Of a DNA stretch of 64,000 bases, positions 1-13,600 are shown in pieces. The notes below the pieces were generated by a model that was not told the origin of the DNA, ran no database searches, and worked only from the letters and a program-made list of their open reading frames with translations. The stretch is from Echinometra lucunter. Taxonomy: Eukaryota > Echinodermata > Echinoidea > Camarodonta > Echinometridae. Position numbers and translations under genes: made by a program. The DNA lies in NCBI GenBank assembly GCA_029962745.1, contig CM057153.1, forward strand, positions 6,911,314 to 6,975,313. Direction: 5' to 3'. Within the stretch, counting starts at the first letter, position 1; the number at the start of each line of letters is the position of its first letter.

Positions 1-3000
1 CTGGTTTTTCTAGAGTAATTTCCATTTCTTGAAGGATGGCTTCTTCGGCTTTGCGCTGCTCTACCATTTCGATATGCTTCTTGATGACCTTTGCTTGGAT
101 GATACCCTTCTTCCTCAAAACTTTCTCGTACTGTTCAGGTTCTACATCCTTGAGAATCTCAAACACCTCTTCAGCCTCCTTCTCTTCTTTGGTGAGAGGC
201 TTTTTCTTCTCTGGTCTCTTTTTCTCTTCCGGTTTCTTAGGAGCAATTTTTATTTCAACCTCAGTTGGAGCCGCTTCCTCAATTTTGGATGGTTCAATTG
301 TAACAACCACCTCTTCTGGTACAGTCTCTGCTGGTTTTTCTAGAGTAATTTCCATTTCTTGAAGGATGGCTTCTTCGGCTTTGCGCTGCTCTACCATTTC
401 GATATGCTTCTTGATGACCTTTGCTTGGATGATACCCTTCTTCCTCAAAACTTTCTCGTACTGTTCAGGTTCTACATCCTTGAGAATCTCAAACACCTCT
501 TCAGCCTCCTTCTCTTCTTTGGAGAGAGGTTTTTTTTTCTCTGGTTTCTTTTTCTCTTCCGGTTTTTTAGGAGCAATTTTTATTTCAACCTCAGTTGGAG
601 CCGCTTCCTCAATTTTGGATGGTTCAATTGTAACAACCACCTCTTCTTGTAGGGTCTCTGCTGGTTTTTCTAGAGTAATTTCCATTTCTTGAAGGATGGC
701 TTCTTCGGCTTTGCGCTGCTCTACCATTTCGATATGTTTCTTGATGACCTTTGGTTGGATGATACCCTTCTTCCTCAAAACTTTCTCGTACTGTTCAGGT
801 TCTACATCCTTGAGAATCTCAAACACGTCTTCAGCCTCCTTCTCTTCTTTGGTGAGAGGCTTTTTCTTCTCTGGTTTCTTTTTCTCTTCCGGTTTTTTAG
901 GAGCAATTTGGATTTCAACTTCCGTTGGAGCCGCTTCCTCAATTTTGGATGGTTCAATTGTAACAACCACCTCTTCTGGTACAGTCTCTGCTGGTTTTTC
1001 TAGAGTAATTTCCATTTCTTGAAGGATGGCTTCTTCGGCTTTGCGCTGCTCTACCATTTCGATATGTTTCTTGATGACCTTTGGTTGGATGATACCCTTC
1101 TTCCTCAAAACTTTCTCGTACTGTTCAGGTTCTACATCCTTGAGAATCTCAAACACCTCTTCAGCCTCCTTCTCTTCTTTGGTGAGAGGCTTTTTCTTCT
1201 CTGGTTTCTTTTTCTCTTCCGGTTTCTTAGGAGCAATTTTTATTTCAACCTCAGTTGGAGCCGCTTCCTCAATTTTGGATGGTTCAATTGTAACAACCAC
1301 CTCTTCTTGTAGGGTCTCTGCTGGTTTTTCTAGAGTAATTTCCATTTCTTGAAGGATGGCTTCTTCGGCTTTGCGCTGCTCTACCATTTCGATATGCTTC
1401 TTGATGACCTTTGCTTGGATGATACCCTTCTTCCTCAAAACTTTCTCGTACTGTTCAGGTTCTACATCCTTGAGAATCTCAAACACGTCTTCAGCCTCCT
1501 TCTCTTCTTTGGTGAGAGGCTTTTTCTTCTCTGGTTTCTTTTTCTCTTCCGGTTTTTTAGGAGCAATTTGGATTTCAACTTCCGTTGGAGCCGCTTCCTC
1601 AATTTTGGATGGTTCAATTGTAACAACCACCTCTTCTGGTACAGTCTCTGCTGGTTTTTCTAGAGTAATTTCCATTTCTTGAAGGATGGCTTCTTCGGCT
1701 TTGCGCTGCTCTACCATTTCGATATGTTTCTTGATGACCTTTGGTTGGATGATACCCTTCTTCCTCAAAACTTTCTCGTACTGTTCAGGTTCTACATCCT
1801 TGAGAATCTCAAACACCTCTTCAGCCTCCTTCTCTTCTTTGGTGAGAGGCTTTTTCTTCTCTGGTTTCTTTTTCTCTTCCGGTTTCTTAGGAGCAATTTT
1901 TATTTCAACCTCAGTTGGAGCCGCTTCCTCAATTTTGGATGGTTCAATTGTAACAACCACCTCTTCTGGTACAGTCTCTGCTGGTTTTTCTAGAGTAATT
2001 TCCATTTCTTGAAGGATGGCTTCTTCGGCTTTGCGCTGCTCTACCATATCGATATGTTTCTTGATGACCTTTGGTTGGATGATACCCTTCTTCCTCAAAA
2101 CTTTCTCGTACTGTTCAGGTTCTACATCCTTGAGAATCTCAAACACCTCTTCAGCCTCCTTCTCTTCTTTGGTGAGAGGCTTTTTCTTCTCTGGTTTCTT
2201 TTTCTCTTCCGGTTTTTAGGAGCAATTTGGATTTCAACTCCGTTGGAGCCGCTTCCTCAATTTTGGATGGTTCAATTGTAACAACCACCTCTTCTGGTAC
2301 AGTCTCTGCTGGTTTTTCTAGAGTAATTTCCATTTCTTGAAGGATGGCTTCTTCGGCTTTGCGCTGCTCTACCATTTCGATATGCTTCTTGATGACCTTT
2401 GGTTGGATGATACCCTTCTTCCTCAAAACTTTCTCGTACTGTTCAGGTTCTACATCCTTGAGAATCTCAAACACCTCTTCAGCCTCCTTCTCTTCTTTGG
2501 TGAGAGGCTTTTTCTTCTCTGGTTTCTTTTTCTCTTCCGGTTTTTTAGGAGCAATTTGGATTTCAACCTCAGTTGGAGCCGCTTCCTCAATTTTGGATGG
2601 TTCAATTGTAACAACCACCTCTTCTGGTACAGTCTCTGCTGGTTTTTCTAGAGTAATTTCCATTTCTTGAAGGATGGCTTCTTCGGCTTTGCGCTGCTCT
2701 ACCATATCGATATGTTTCTTGATGACCTTTGGTTGGATGATACCCTTCTTCCTCAAAACTTTCTCGTACTGTTCAGGTTCTACATCCTTGAGAATCTCAA
2801 ACACCTCTTCAGCCTCCTTCTCTTCTTTGGTGAGAGGCTTTTTCTTCTCTGGTTTCTTTTTCTCTTCCGGTTTCTTAGGAGCAATTTGGATTTCAACCTT
2901 CAGTTGGAGCCGCTTCCTCAATTTTGGATGGTTCAATTGTAACAACCACCTCTTCTGGTAGGGTCTCTGCTGGTTTTTCTAGAGTAATTTCCATTTCTTG

Positions 3001-4620
3001 AAGGATGGCTTCTTCGGCTTTGCGCTGCTCTACCATTTCGATATGCTTCTTGATGACCTTTGCTTGGATGATACCCTTCTTCCTCAAAACTTTCTCGTAC
3101 TGTTCAGGTTCTACATCCTTGAGAATCTCAAACACCTCTTCAGCCTCCTTCTCTTCTTTGGTGAGAGGCTTTTTCTTCTCTGGTTTCTTTTTCTCTTCCG
3201 GTTTTTTAGGAGCAATTTGGATTTCAACTTCCGTTGGAGCCGCTTCCTCAATTTTGGATGGTTCAATTGTAACAACCACCTCTTCTGGTACAGTCTCTGC
3301 TGGTTTTTCTAGAGTAATTTCCATTTCTTGAAGGATGGCTTCTTCGGCTTTGCGCTGCTCTACCATTTCGATATGTTTCTTGATGACCTTTGGTTGGATG
3401 ATACCCTTCTTCCTCAAAACTTTCTCGTACTGTTCAGGTTCTACATCCTTGAGAATCTCAAACACCTCTTCAGCCTCCTTCTCTTCTTTGGTGAGAGGCT
3501 TTTTCTTCTCTGGTTTCTTTTTCTCTTCCGGTTTCTTAGAAGCAATTTTTATTTCAACCTCAGTTGGAGCCGCTTCCTCAATTTTGGATGGTTCAATTGT
3601 AACAACCACCTCTTCTGGTACAGTCTCTGCTGGTTTTTCTAGAGAAATTTCCATTTCTTGAAGGATGGCTTTTTCGGCTTTGCGCTGCTCTACCATATCG
3701 ATATGCTTCTTGATGACCTTTGGTTGGATGATACCCTTCTTCCTCAAAACTTTCTCGTACTGTTCAGGTTCTACATCCTTGAGAATCTCAAACACCTCTT
3801 CAGCCTCCTTCTCTTCTTTGGTGAGAGGCTTTTTCTTCTCTGGTTTCTTTTTCTCTTCCGGTTTCTTAGGAGCAATTTGGATTTCAACTTCCGTTGGAGC
3901 CGCTTCCTCAATTTTGGATGGTTCAATTGTAACAACCACCTCTTCTTGTAGGGTCTCTGCTGGTTTTTCTAGAGTAATTTCCATTTCTTGAAGGATGGCT
4001 TCTTCGGCTTTGCGCTGCTCTACCATTTCGATATGCTTCTTGATGACCTTTGCTTGGATGATACCCTTCTTCCTCAAAACTTTCTCGTACTGTTCAGGTT
4101 CTACATCCTTGAGAATCTCAAACACCTCTTCAGCCTCCTTCTCTTCTTTGGTGAGAGGCTTTTTCTTCTCTGGTTTCTTTTTCTCTTCCGGTTTCTTAGG
4201 AGTAATTTTTATTTCAACCTCAGTTGGAGCCGCTTCCTCAATTTTGGATGGTTCAATTGTAACAACCACCTCTTCTGGTACAGTCTCTGCTGGTTTTTCT
4301 AGAGTAATTTCCATTTCTTGAAGGATGGCTTCTTCGGCTTTGCGCTGCTCTACCATTTCGATATGCTTCTTGATGACCTTTGCTTGGATGATACCCTTCT
4401 TCCTCAAAACTTTCTCGTACTGTTCAGGTTCTACATCCTTGAGAATCTCAAACACCTCTTCAGCCTCCTTCTCTTCTTTGGTGAGAGGTTTTTTCTTCTC
4501 TGGTTTCTTTTTCTCTTCCGGTTTTTTAGGAGCAATTTTTATTTCAACCTCAGTTGGAGCCGCTTCCTCAATTTTGGATGGTTCAATTGTAACAACCACC
4601 TCCTCTGGTAAAGTCTCCGA
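1..4620 (-). repeat. 330-bp tandem array, 14 units in window
   Basis: Landmarks recur at 29 + 330n up to 4318, with shifts of -2 and +1 at the indels. Fourteen THB segments are complete, and the array continues past the left edge. Two-unit blocks are visible: a shared GTC/GAC variant near 826 and 1486, 660 bp apart. Confidence 0.95.
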
Positions 4621-4740
4621 GGGTTTTCTGACTTGTGCAGAAGTCACCTCAATCGTGGTTGTTTCTTTTGCATCGGGAATATCTTCCCCGGCAGTTGCGA
4701 TTTCATGAGAGACTTCTATTCCCTCTGGCACTTTTTCCTC
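1..4740 (-). CDS. Repeat exon A: at least 14 tandem THB modules (3' end outside window)
   Basis: Acceptor CTGATTTCAG|GAG, phase 0; the frame stays open to the left edge apart from three indels (near 2215, 2238 and 2899; net -1). A unique lead (PEGIEVSHEIATAGEDIP, KETTTIEVTSAQVRKP) precedes the array. Each 110-residue unit has a THB part (EEVFEILKDVEPEQYEKVL, RKKGIIQPKVIKKHIEMV, EQRKAEEAILQEME) and a shorter, more Lys-rich linker (VVVTIEPSKIEEAAPTE, VEIQIAPKKPEEKKKPE, KKKPLTKEEKEA). It is clearly related to exon B but with its own consensus, so the arrays amplified separately. The in-frame GTG at 4731 is not a start. Confidence 0.9.
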
Positions 4741-7602
4741 CTGAAATCAGAATCCATGAAATATGAAAATTACCCTCCTCGGCAAAGTGCAATCTTCATG
4801 CTTCTCAGGCGAAAAGAAAGAAAACCTGAAATCAGGATTCGCGAAAGGTCATAAACTCTTCATGCTAACTTCAAAATGCACACTGAAGAAAAAGGATTAC
4901 CGCATGCAGCTGTAGCAAGAATTATAAAATGTCGACAAGCTGATAAAAGGATTCATTTTCAACCCATTTTTCTCAGTTCAGGTGGCATTTCGGTCTCACG
5001 GAACGTTTGCAATGCCTTTTATATCCGAGAATAAACGGGTTGAAGATGATGGCCAAGACTTGACAGACTGATTTCCTTTTTCTCCCATGCACCGGAAACG
5101 AATGATACTGAATCAAAACAGAGTGCTAAATATAACACAAAATCCTTTTCATCCTTCTGTTTAGATGTTGTTGCCGTTTGACACGGCAACATCATAGAGG
5201 GGGTGAAATAAACACTCTGTGTATTTATTACGAGTCACCTCGTCATGCTTTCTTGTTGAATATGGCAGAGACAAAAATAAGGCATAGAATAATCTCAAAC
5301 GACAACAACGTGCAAACGCAAAAATAAGAATCTGGAAACAAACCGCTTTATCATACTCGTGAAAGATCATAAGGAGGATAATACTTAACTTCGACGTCTG
5401 AAAATTTCCACCCAAAGAAATTGCATGTAATGCACAAAACATCAAGTATGATAACTTTTACAAAAGCATTCAAATGAACGCCAGCGGCTTAAGTAAAGCA
5501 CCGAATACAAAATGTTCAATAGAAAGGTAATGACAATATACATTATTTTGCAATGTTCCAAAACACAGAACTCGGAAGCAAGATTTTTATTTAATTAGGT
5601 TTAGTATTCTTTTTGAAATAGTAGACGAACATTTTTCATATTCATCATCTTTCATGACTATCTGTGAAGCGATTTAGTTGAAAGTGATTACATCTAAAGA
5701 AAAACAGAAAACGAAGGAAAGATAACATTCATTCATGATGCTAAGGAAATAAGAAGGCGTCACACATGCACAGAATGTATGGAAACAAAATGTTATGATC
5801 CATAGCATTAAATCCTAATCCCTTGTTTTCTCCTACTACCCTAGAGTACGTCAATTTGTCGATGCCTCACAATGCTCGCTGAATAATCTTGGTAAGATAT
5901 TCAAGTACATTAATGTTTTCTTATTGTATATCATAATGTCCTAATGAATAAATATCCCTCATAAGCATATCGCCCTTCTAATCAATATTTGGTAGAACAC
6001 GTTCTTATCATGAAGCCTGCTGCACACTGTACGATGCAACAGCGACCCGACTTGGGAAGAAATCGTAACATGCATTAAATGTAAAAGTTTAAGCAAATAA
6101 AGTGATCTTAATTGAAGTTCTGAATTATGATGGGAATACTTAAATCAAACATTTTGGCTCACTGTTGGCCTTCTAGAGATGGAAAAGGCCAAATTGGCTT
6201 CAAATCATAGGGAAATCGCAAAGAGAGGTAAGATGTCACTGCGATTCGGAATCAGTTTCACCTTTCCTCCAGCAAGGAGGCTGTAATTAGTCTTTAATTT
6301 CGATTTTAATATTTGTACGACTATTCAAAACTCCCTCATTATTAAGATTTTATACATTTAAATATCCATAGTAATTGCTTTAAAAAATTCCATAATCGAA
6401 TCGCATACAAATTAAAAGAACTAGAGCCTCCGCCCTGTAAACATGCAGAATGCAAGTTCCGTATATATATAGAGAGCAATAATATCCATGGACAATGAAT
6501 ATGGAAGAGAACTATGAAAAAAATGTAGATTGCAATTTGCTGGAGTCCGACTGATGTCGAGCGAAAGTTGGTACTTTTCTCAAGAAACTAGGGACAAAAC
6601 TTTTTTTTATGGGTTATATGCAAAGAAAATATAAAGAAAGAATATGCAGTTTTCCAAGCAGGTTGCTTGATACTTTTGGAGAGAAAAAAAAATCAGGCTC
6701 ACAAATGTTCTCCAAAAATTGTCAACCACAACCAACCATCTCACAGCAATAACAGAACCAGCACAGGTGTTATCAATCACTCCCTTTGCAGCCACATCTT
6801 ATGCAAGAAGTACTCAATTACTCAAAAAATAGAAATTACTTCTTGATCAATGTACGCAATATGCATCATTAAAAAGATTCTTTCATTTGAGACGAGGAAC
6901 ATAATCAATCAAGTTTCCTGGACCAATTTCTAACAGTGTCAGAAACCCACTTGTCCAAAAATGTGTGGATCGTTTCTGCATTTGGTCCATTATGGGTTTT
7001 GAAAGATATGAAACGATCTTGGATCATTAGTTATTAAAAATGTATATCACTAAAAAGAAAAAAAAAACAATAAACATTAGCATGACACGTTGACACTTTC
7101 CTCAGCTTCCTCATTCAATTTTCTTAAGGAAAATGTCAATATGAAATTAAATAATGCATATTGTTCTGAAGACTAGGTCGAGCAGAATTCTTTAATCTTA
7201 ATTCCTGTGCAAAATGAAAGAGGAGAATCAAACCTTTTCAATGACGCATATTCTCAAAACTTATAATCCTATATCATCTCTTATCTTGTTACATGCAGAG
7301 TGAAAAAAGTTAGCTGCAATTTTTTCAACTTAGGCAAATGTCTGCCATTGTACATTCAAACTGTTTGAATTTATTGATCCTGTTCGGGGAGTATAAATTC
7401 TTTTTTTTTTATCAAAAAAGATGAAAAGAGAAAGTAACAGGTAAGCTTTACAATGATGGGCAATATTACCCAAGGCGAATACAAAATTACTAAGAATTGA
7501 CCATTAAACTTGTGTTTCCTATTCTCAGGGGCACCCTGTACATGGAACGAGAGATAAGTAAAATTACATGAACAGTAAAATTTTTTATCTTAGGTTTTTT
7601 AC
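4741..7602 (-). other. Intron between the two repeat exons
   Basis: 2.9 kb, AT-rich, with no repeat units and no exon recognised. Phase 0 on both sides. Confidence 0.75.
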
Positions 7603-10600
7603 CTTTCCTGTCAAGAGTGTCTCCTCAGCTATGCGTGTGGTAACCATTTCAATGTGTTTCCTAATAAGTTTGTATTGGATGATGCCTTTCTTTCGTAGAA
7701 CCTTTTCATATTCTACAGGTTCTACATCTTTGAGAAGCTGGTAGATTTCCTCTTGCTCCTGTTCTTCTTTGGTCATCGGCTTCTTCTCTTCTGGCTTTTT
7801 GATTTCCAGGGTGATCTCTTCAGGCAGTTTTTCCTCCGGTTTAGTGGGAGCGATTTCAAGAGTGATTTCCGTAGGTGCAACCTCTTCAGGCTTTACACCA
7901 ACAATGGTTACAGCCGCCTCCTCAGTAACAACCTCGCTTGGCTGTACTGTTACTTCTTCCATTTCTGCCAAGACTGCCTCTTCAGCTTTGCGTTTAGTAA
8001 CCATTTCAATGTGTTTCCTAGTAAGTTTGTATTGGATGATGCCTTTCTTTCGTAGAACCTTTTCATATTCTACAGGTTCTACATCTTTCAGAAGCTGGTA
8101 GATTTCCTCTTGCTCCTGTTCTTCTTTGGTCATAGGCTTCTTCTCTTCTGGCTTTTTGATTTCCAGGGTGACCTCTTCAGGCAGTTTTTCCTCCGGTTTA
8201 GTGGGAGCGATTTCAAGAGTGATTTCCGTAGGTGCAACCTCTTCCGGCTTCATACCAACAATGGTTACAGCCGCCTCCTCAGTAACAACCTCGCTTGGCT
8301 GTACTGTTACTTCTTCCATTTCTGCCAAGACTGCCTCTTCGGCTTTGCGTTTGGTAACCATTTCAATGTGTTGCCTGATAAGTTTGTATTGGATGATGCC
8401 TTTCTTTCGTAGAACCTTTTCATATTCTACAGGTTCTACATCTTTCAGAAGCTGGTATATTTCCTCTTGCTCCTGTTCTTCTTTAGTCATAGGCTTCTTC
8501 CCTTCTGGCTTTTTGATTTCCAGGGTGACCTCTTCAGGCAGTTTTTCCTCCGGTTTAGTGGGAGCGATTTCAAGAGTGATTTCTATAGGTGCAACCTCTT
8601 CAGGCTTCACATCAACAATGGTTACAGCCGCCTCCTCAGTAACAACTTCGCTTGGCTGTACTGTTACTTCTTCCATTTCTGCCAAGACTGCCTCTTCGGC
8701 TTTGCGTTTGGTAACCATTTCAATGTGTTGCCTGATAAGTTTGTATTGGATGATGCCTTTCTTTCGTAGAACCTTTTCATATTCCACAGGTTCTACATCT
8801 TTGAGAAGCTGGAAGATTTCCTCTTGCTCCTGTTCTTCTTTGGTCATAGGCTTCTTCTCTTCTGGCTTTTTGATTTCCAGGGTGATCTCTTCAGGCAGTT
8901 TTTCCTCCGGTTTAATTGGAGCGATTTCAAGAGTGATTTCCGTAGGTGCAACCTCTTCAGGCTTTACACCAACAATGGTTACAGCCGCCTCCTCAGTAAC
9001 AACCTCGCTTGGCTGTACTATTACTTCTTCCATTTCTGCCAAGACTGCCTCTTCGGCTTTGCGTTTGGTAACCATTTCAATGTGTTGCCTGATAAGTTTG
9101 TATTGGATGATGCCTTTCTTTCGTAGAACCTTTTCATATTCTACAGGTTCTACATCTTTGAGAAGCTGGTAGATTTCCTCTTGCTCCTGTTCTTCTTTGG
9201 TCATCGGCTTCTTCTCTTCTGGCTTTTTGATTTCCAGGGTGATCTCTTCAGGCAGTTTTTCCTCCGGTTTAATTGGAGCGATTTCAAGAGTGATTTCTGT
9301 AGGTGCAACCTCTTCAGGCTTTACACCAACAATGGTTACAGCCGCCTCCTCAGTAACAACCTCGCTTGGTTGTACTGTTACTTCTTCCATTTCTGCCAAG
9401 ACTGCCTCTTCAGCTTTGCGTTTGGTAACCATTTCAATGTGTTGCCTGATAAGTTTGTATTGGATGATGCCTTTCTTTCGTAGAACCTTTTCATATTCTA
9501 CAGGTTCTACATCTTTGAGAAGCTGGTAGATTTCCTCTTGCTCCTGTTCTTCTTTGGTCATAGGCTTCTTCTCTTCTGGCTTTTTGATTTCCAGGGTGAT
9601 CTCTTCAGGCAGTTTTTCCTCCGGTTTAATTGGAGCGATTTCAAGAGTGATTTCTGTAGGTGCAACCTCTTCAGGCTTCACACCAACAATGGTTACAGCC
9701 GCCTCCTCAGTAACAACCTCGCTTGGCTGTTCTGTTACTTCTTCCATTTCTGCCAAGACTGCCTCTTCAGCTTTGCGTTTGGTAACCATTTCAATGTGTT
9801 GCCTGATAAGTTTGTATTGGATGATGCCTTTCTTTCGTAGAACCTTTTCATATTCTACAGGTTCTACATCTTTGAGAAGCTGGTAGATTTCCTCTTGCTC
9901 CTGTTCTTCTTTGGTCATCGGCTTCTTCTCTTCTGGCTTTTTGATTTCCAGGGTGATCTCTTCAGGCAGTTTTTCCTCCGGTTTAATTGGAGCGATTTCA
10001 AGAGTGATTTCTGTAGGTGCAACCTCTTCAGGCTTTACACCAACAATGGTTACAGCCGCCTCCTCAGTAACAACCTCGCTTGGTTGTACTGTTACTTCTT
10101 CCATTTCTGCCAAGACTGCCTCTTCAGCTTTGCGTTTGGTAACCATTTCAATGTGTTGCCTGATAAGTTTGTATTGGATGATGCCTTTCTTTCGTAGAAC
10201 CTTTTCATATTCCACAGGTTCTACATCTTTGAGAAGCTGGTAGATTTCCTCTTGCTCCTGTTCTTCTTTGGTCATAGGCTTCTTCTCTTCTGGCTTTTTG
10301 ATTTCCAGGGTGACCTCTTCAGGCAGTTTTTCCTCCGGTTTAATTGGAGCGATTTCAAGAGTGATTTCTGTAGGTGCAACCTCTTCAGGCTTCACACCAA
10401 CAATGGTTACAGCCGCCTCCTCAGTAACAACCTCGCTTGGCTGTTCTGTTACTTCTTCCATTTCTGCCAAGACTGCCTCTTCAGCTTTGCGTTTGGTAAC
10501 CATTTCAATGTGTTGCCTGATAAGTTTGTATTGGATGATGCCTTTCTTTCGTAGAACCTTTTCATATTCCACAGGTTCTACATCTTTGAGAAGCTGGTAG

Positions 10601-13600
10601 ATTTCCTCTTGCTCCTGTTCTTCTTTGGTCATAGGCTTCTTCTCTTCTGGCTTTTTGATTTCCAGGGTGACCTCTTCAGGCAGTTTTTCCTCCGGTTTAA
10701 TTGGAGCGATTTCAAGAGTGATTTCTGTAGGTGCAACCTCTTCAGGCTTCACACCAACAATGGTTACAGCCGCCTCCTCAGTAACAACCTCGCTTGGCTG
10801 TTCTGTTACTTCTTCCATTTCTGCCAAGACTGCCTCTTCAGCTTTGCGTTTGGTAACCATTTCAATGTGTTGCCTGATAAGTTTGTATTGGATGATGCCT
10901 TTCTTTCGTAGAACCTTTTCATATTCCACAGGTTCTACATCTTTGAGAAGCTGGTAGATTTCCTCTTGCTCCTGTTCTTCTTTGGTCATCGGCTTCTTCT
11001 CTTCTGGCTTTTTGATTTCCAGGGTGATCTCTTCAGGCAGTTTTTCCTCCGGTTTAATTGGAGCGATTTCAAGAGTGATTTCTGTAGGTGCAACCTCTTC
11101 AGGCTTTACACCAACAATGGTTACAGCCGCCTCCTCAGTAACAACCTCGCTTGGCTGTACTGTTACTTCTTCCATTTCTGCCAAGACTGCCTCTTCAGCT
11201 TTGCGTTTGGTAACCATTTCAATGTGTTGCCTGATAAGTTTGTATTGGATGATGCCTTTCTTTCGTAGAACCTTTTCATATTCCACAGGTTCTACATCTT
11301 TGAGAAGCTGGTAGATTTCCTCTTGCTCCTGTTCTTCTTTGGTCATCGGCTTCTTCTCTTCTGGCTTTTTGATTTCCAGGGTGACCTCTTCAGGCAGTTT
11401 TTCCTCCGGTTTAATTGGAGCGATTTCAAGAGTGATTTCTGTAGGTGCAACCTCTTCAGGCTTCACACCAACAATGGTTACAGCCGCCTCCTCAGTAACA
11501 ACCTCGCTTGGCTGTTACTGTTACTTCTTCCATTTCTGCCAAGACTGCCTCTTCAGCTTTGCGTTTGGTAACCATTTCAATGTGTTGCCTGATAAGTTTG
11601 TATTGGATGATGCCTTTCTTTCGTAGAACCTTTTCATATTCCACAGGTTCTACATCTTTGAGAAGCTGGTAGATTTCCTCTTGCTCCTGTTCTTCTTTGG
11701 TCATCGGCTTCTTCTCTTCTGGCTTTTTGATTTCCAGGGTGATCTCTTCAGGCAGTTTTTCCTCCGGTTTAATTGGAGCGATTTCAAGAGTGATTTCCGT
11801 AGGTGCAACCTCTTCAGGCTTTACACCAACAATGGTTACAGCCGCCTCCTCAGTAACAACCTCGCTTGGCTGTACTGTTACTTCTTCCATTTCTGCCAAG
11901 ACTGCCTCTTCAGCTTTGCGTTTGGTAACCATTTCAATGTGTTGCCTGATAAGTTTGTATTGGATGATGCCTTTCTTTCGTAGAACCTTTTCATATTCTA
12001 CAGGTTCTACATCTTTGAGAAGCTGGTAGATTTCCTCTTGCTCCTGTTCTTCTTTGGTCATCGGCTTCTTCTCTTCTGGCTTTTTGATTTCCAGGGTGAT
12101 CTCTTCAGGCAGTTTTTCCTCCGGTTTAATTGGAGCGATTTCAAGAGTGATTTCCGTAGGTGCAACCTCTTCAGGCTTTACACCAACAATGGTTACAGCC
12201 GCCTCCTCAGTAACAACCTCGCTTGGCTGTACTGTTACTTCTTCCATTTCTGCCAAGACTGCCTCTTCGGCTTTGCGTTTGGTAACCATTTCAATGTGTT
12301 GCCTGATAAGTTTGTATTGGATGATGCCTTTCTTTCGTAGAACCTTTTCATATTCCACAGGTTCTACATCTTTGAGAAGCTGGTAGATTTCCTCTTGCTC
12401 CTGTTCTTCTTTGGTCATCGGCTTCTTCTCTTCTGGCTTTTTGATTTCCAGGGTGATCTCTTCAGGCAGTTTTTCCTCCGGTTTAATTGGAGCGATTTCA
12501 AGAGTGATTTCCGTAGGTGCAACCTCTTCCGGCTTTACACCAACAATGGTTACAGCCGCCTCCTCAGTAACAACCTCGCTTGGCTGTACTGTTACTTCTT
12601 CCATTTCTGCCAAGACTGCCTCTTCAGCTTTGCGTTTGGTAACCATTTCAATGTGTTGCCTGATAAGTTTGTATTGGATGATGCCTTTCTTTCGTAGAAC
12701 CTTTTCATATTCCACAGGTTCTACATCTTTGAGAAGCTGGTAGATTTCCTCTTGCTCCTGTTCTTCTTTGGTCATCGGCTTCTTCTCTTCTGGCTTTTTG
12801 ATTTCCAGGGTGATCTCTTCAGGCAGTTTTTCCTCCGGTTTAATTGGAGCGATTTCAAGAGTGATTTCCGTAGGTGCAACCTCTTCCGGCTTTACACCAA
12901 CAATGGTTACAGCCGCCTCCTCAGAAACAACCTCGCTTGGCTGTACTGTTACTTCTTCCATTTCTGCCAAGACTGCTTCTTCAGCTTTGCGTTTGGTAAC
13001 CATTTCAATGTGTTGCCTGATAAGTTTGTATTGGATGATGCCTTTCTTTCGTAGAACCTTTTCATATTCCACAGGTTCTACATCTTTGAGAAGCTGGTAG
13101 ATTTCCTCTTGCTCCTGTTCTTCTTTGGTCATCGGCTTCTTCTCTTCTGGCTTTTTGATTTCCAGGGTGATCTCTTCAGGCAGTTTTTCCTCCGGTTTAA
13201 TTGGAGCGATTTCAAGAGTGATTTCCGTAGGTGCAACCTCTTCAGGCTTTACACCAACAATGGTTACAGCCGCCTCCTCAGTAACAACCTCGCTTGGCTG
13301 TACTGTTACTTCTTCCATTTCTGCCAAGACTGCCTCTTCGGCTTTGCGTTTGGTAACCATTTCAATGTGTTGCCTGATAAGTTTGTATTGGATGATGCCT
13401 TTCTTTCGTAGAACCTTTTCATATTCCTACAGGTTCTACATCTTTGAGAAGCTGGTAGATTTCCTCTTGCTCCTGTTCTTCTTGGTCATCGGCTTCTTCT
13501 CTTCTGGCTTTTTGATTTCCAGGGTGATCTCTTCAGGCAGTTTTTCCTCCGGTTTAATTGGAGCGATTTCAAGAGTGATTTCCGTAGGTGCAACCTCTTC

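Noticed and set aside
29..4708. Many plus-strand ORFs of about 100 residues repeated every 330 bp
   Set aside because: They are antisense shadows of the repeat exon; the minus-strand frame has the domain signal and the splice sites.
5161..5445. 94-residue minus-strand ORF in the intron between the repeat exons
   Set aside because: AT-rich composition, no domain, no splice-phase need.
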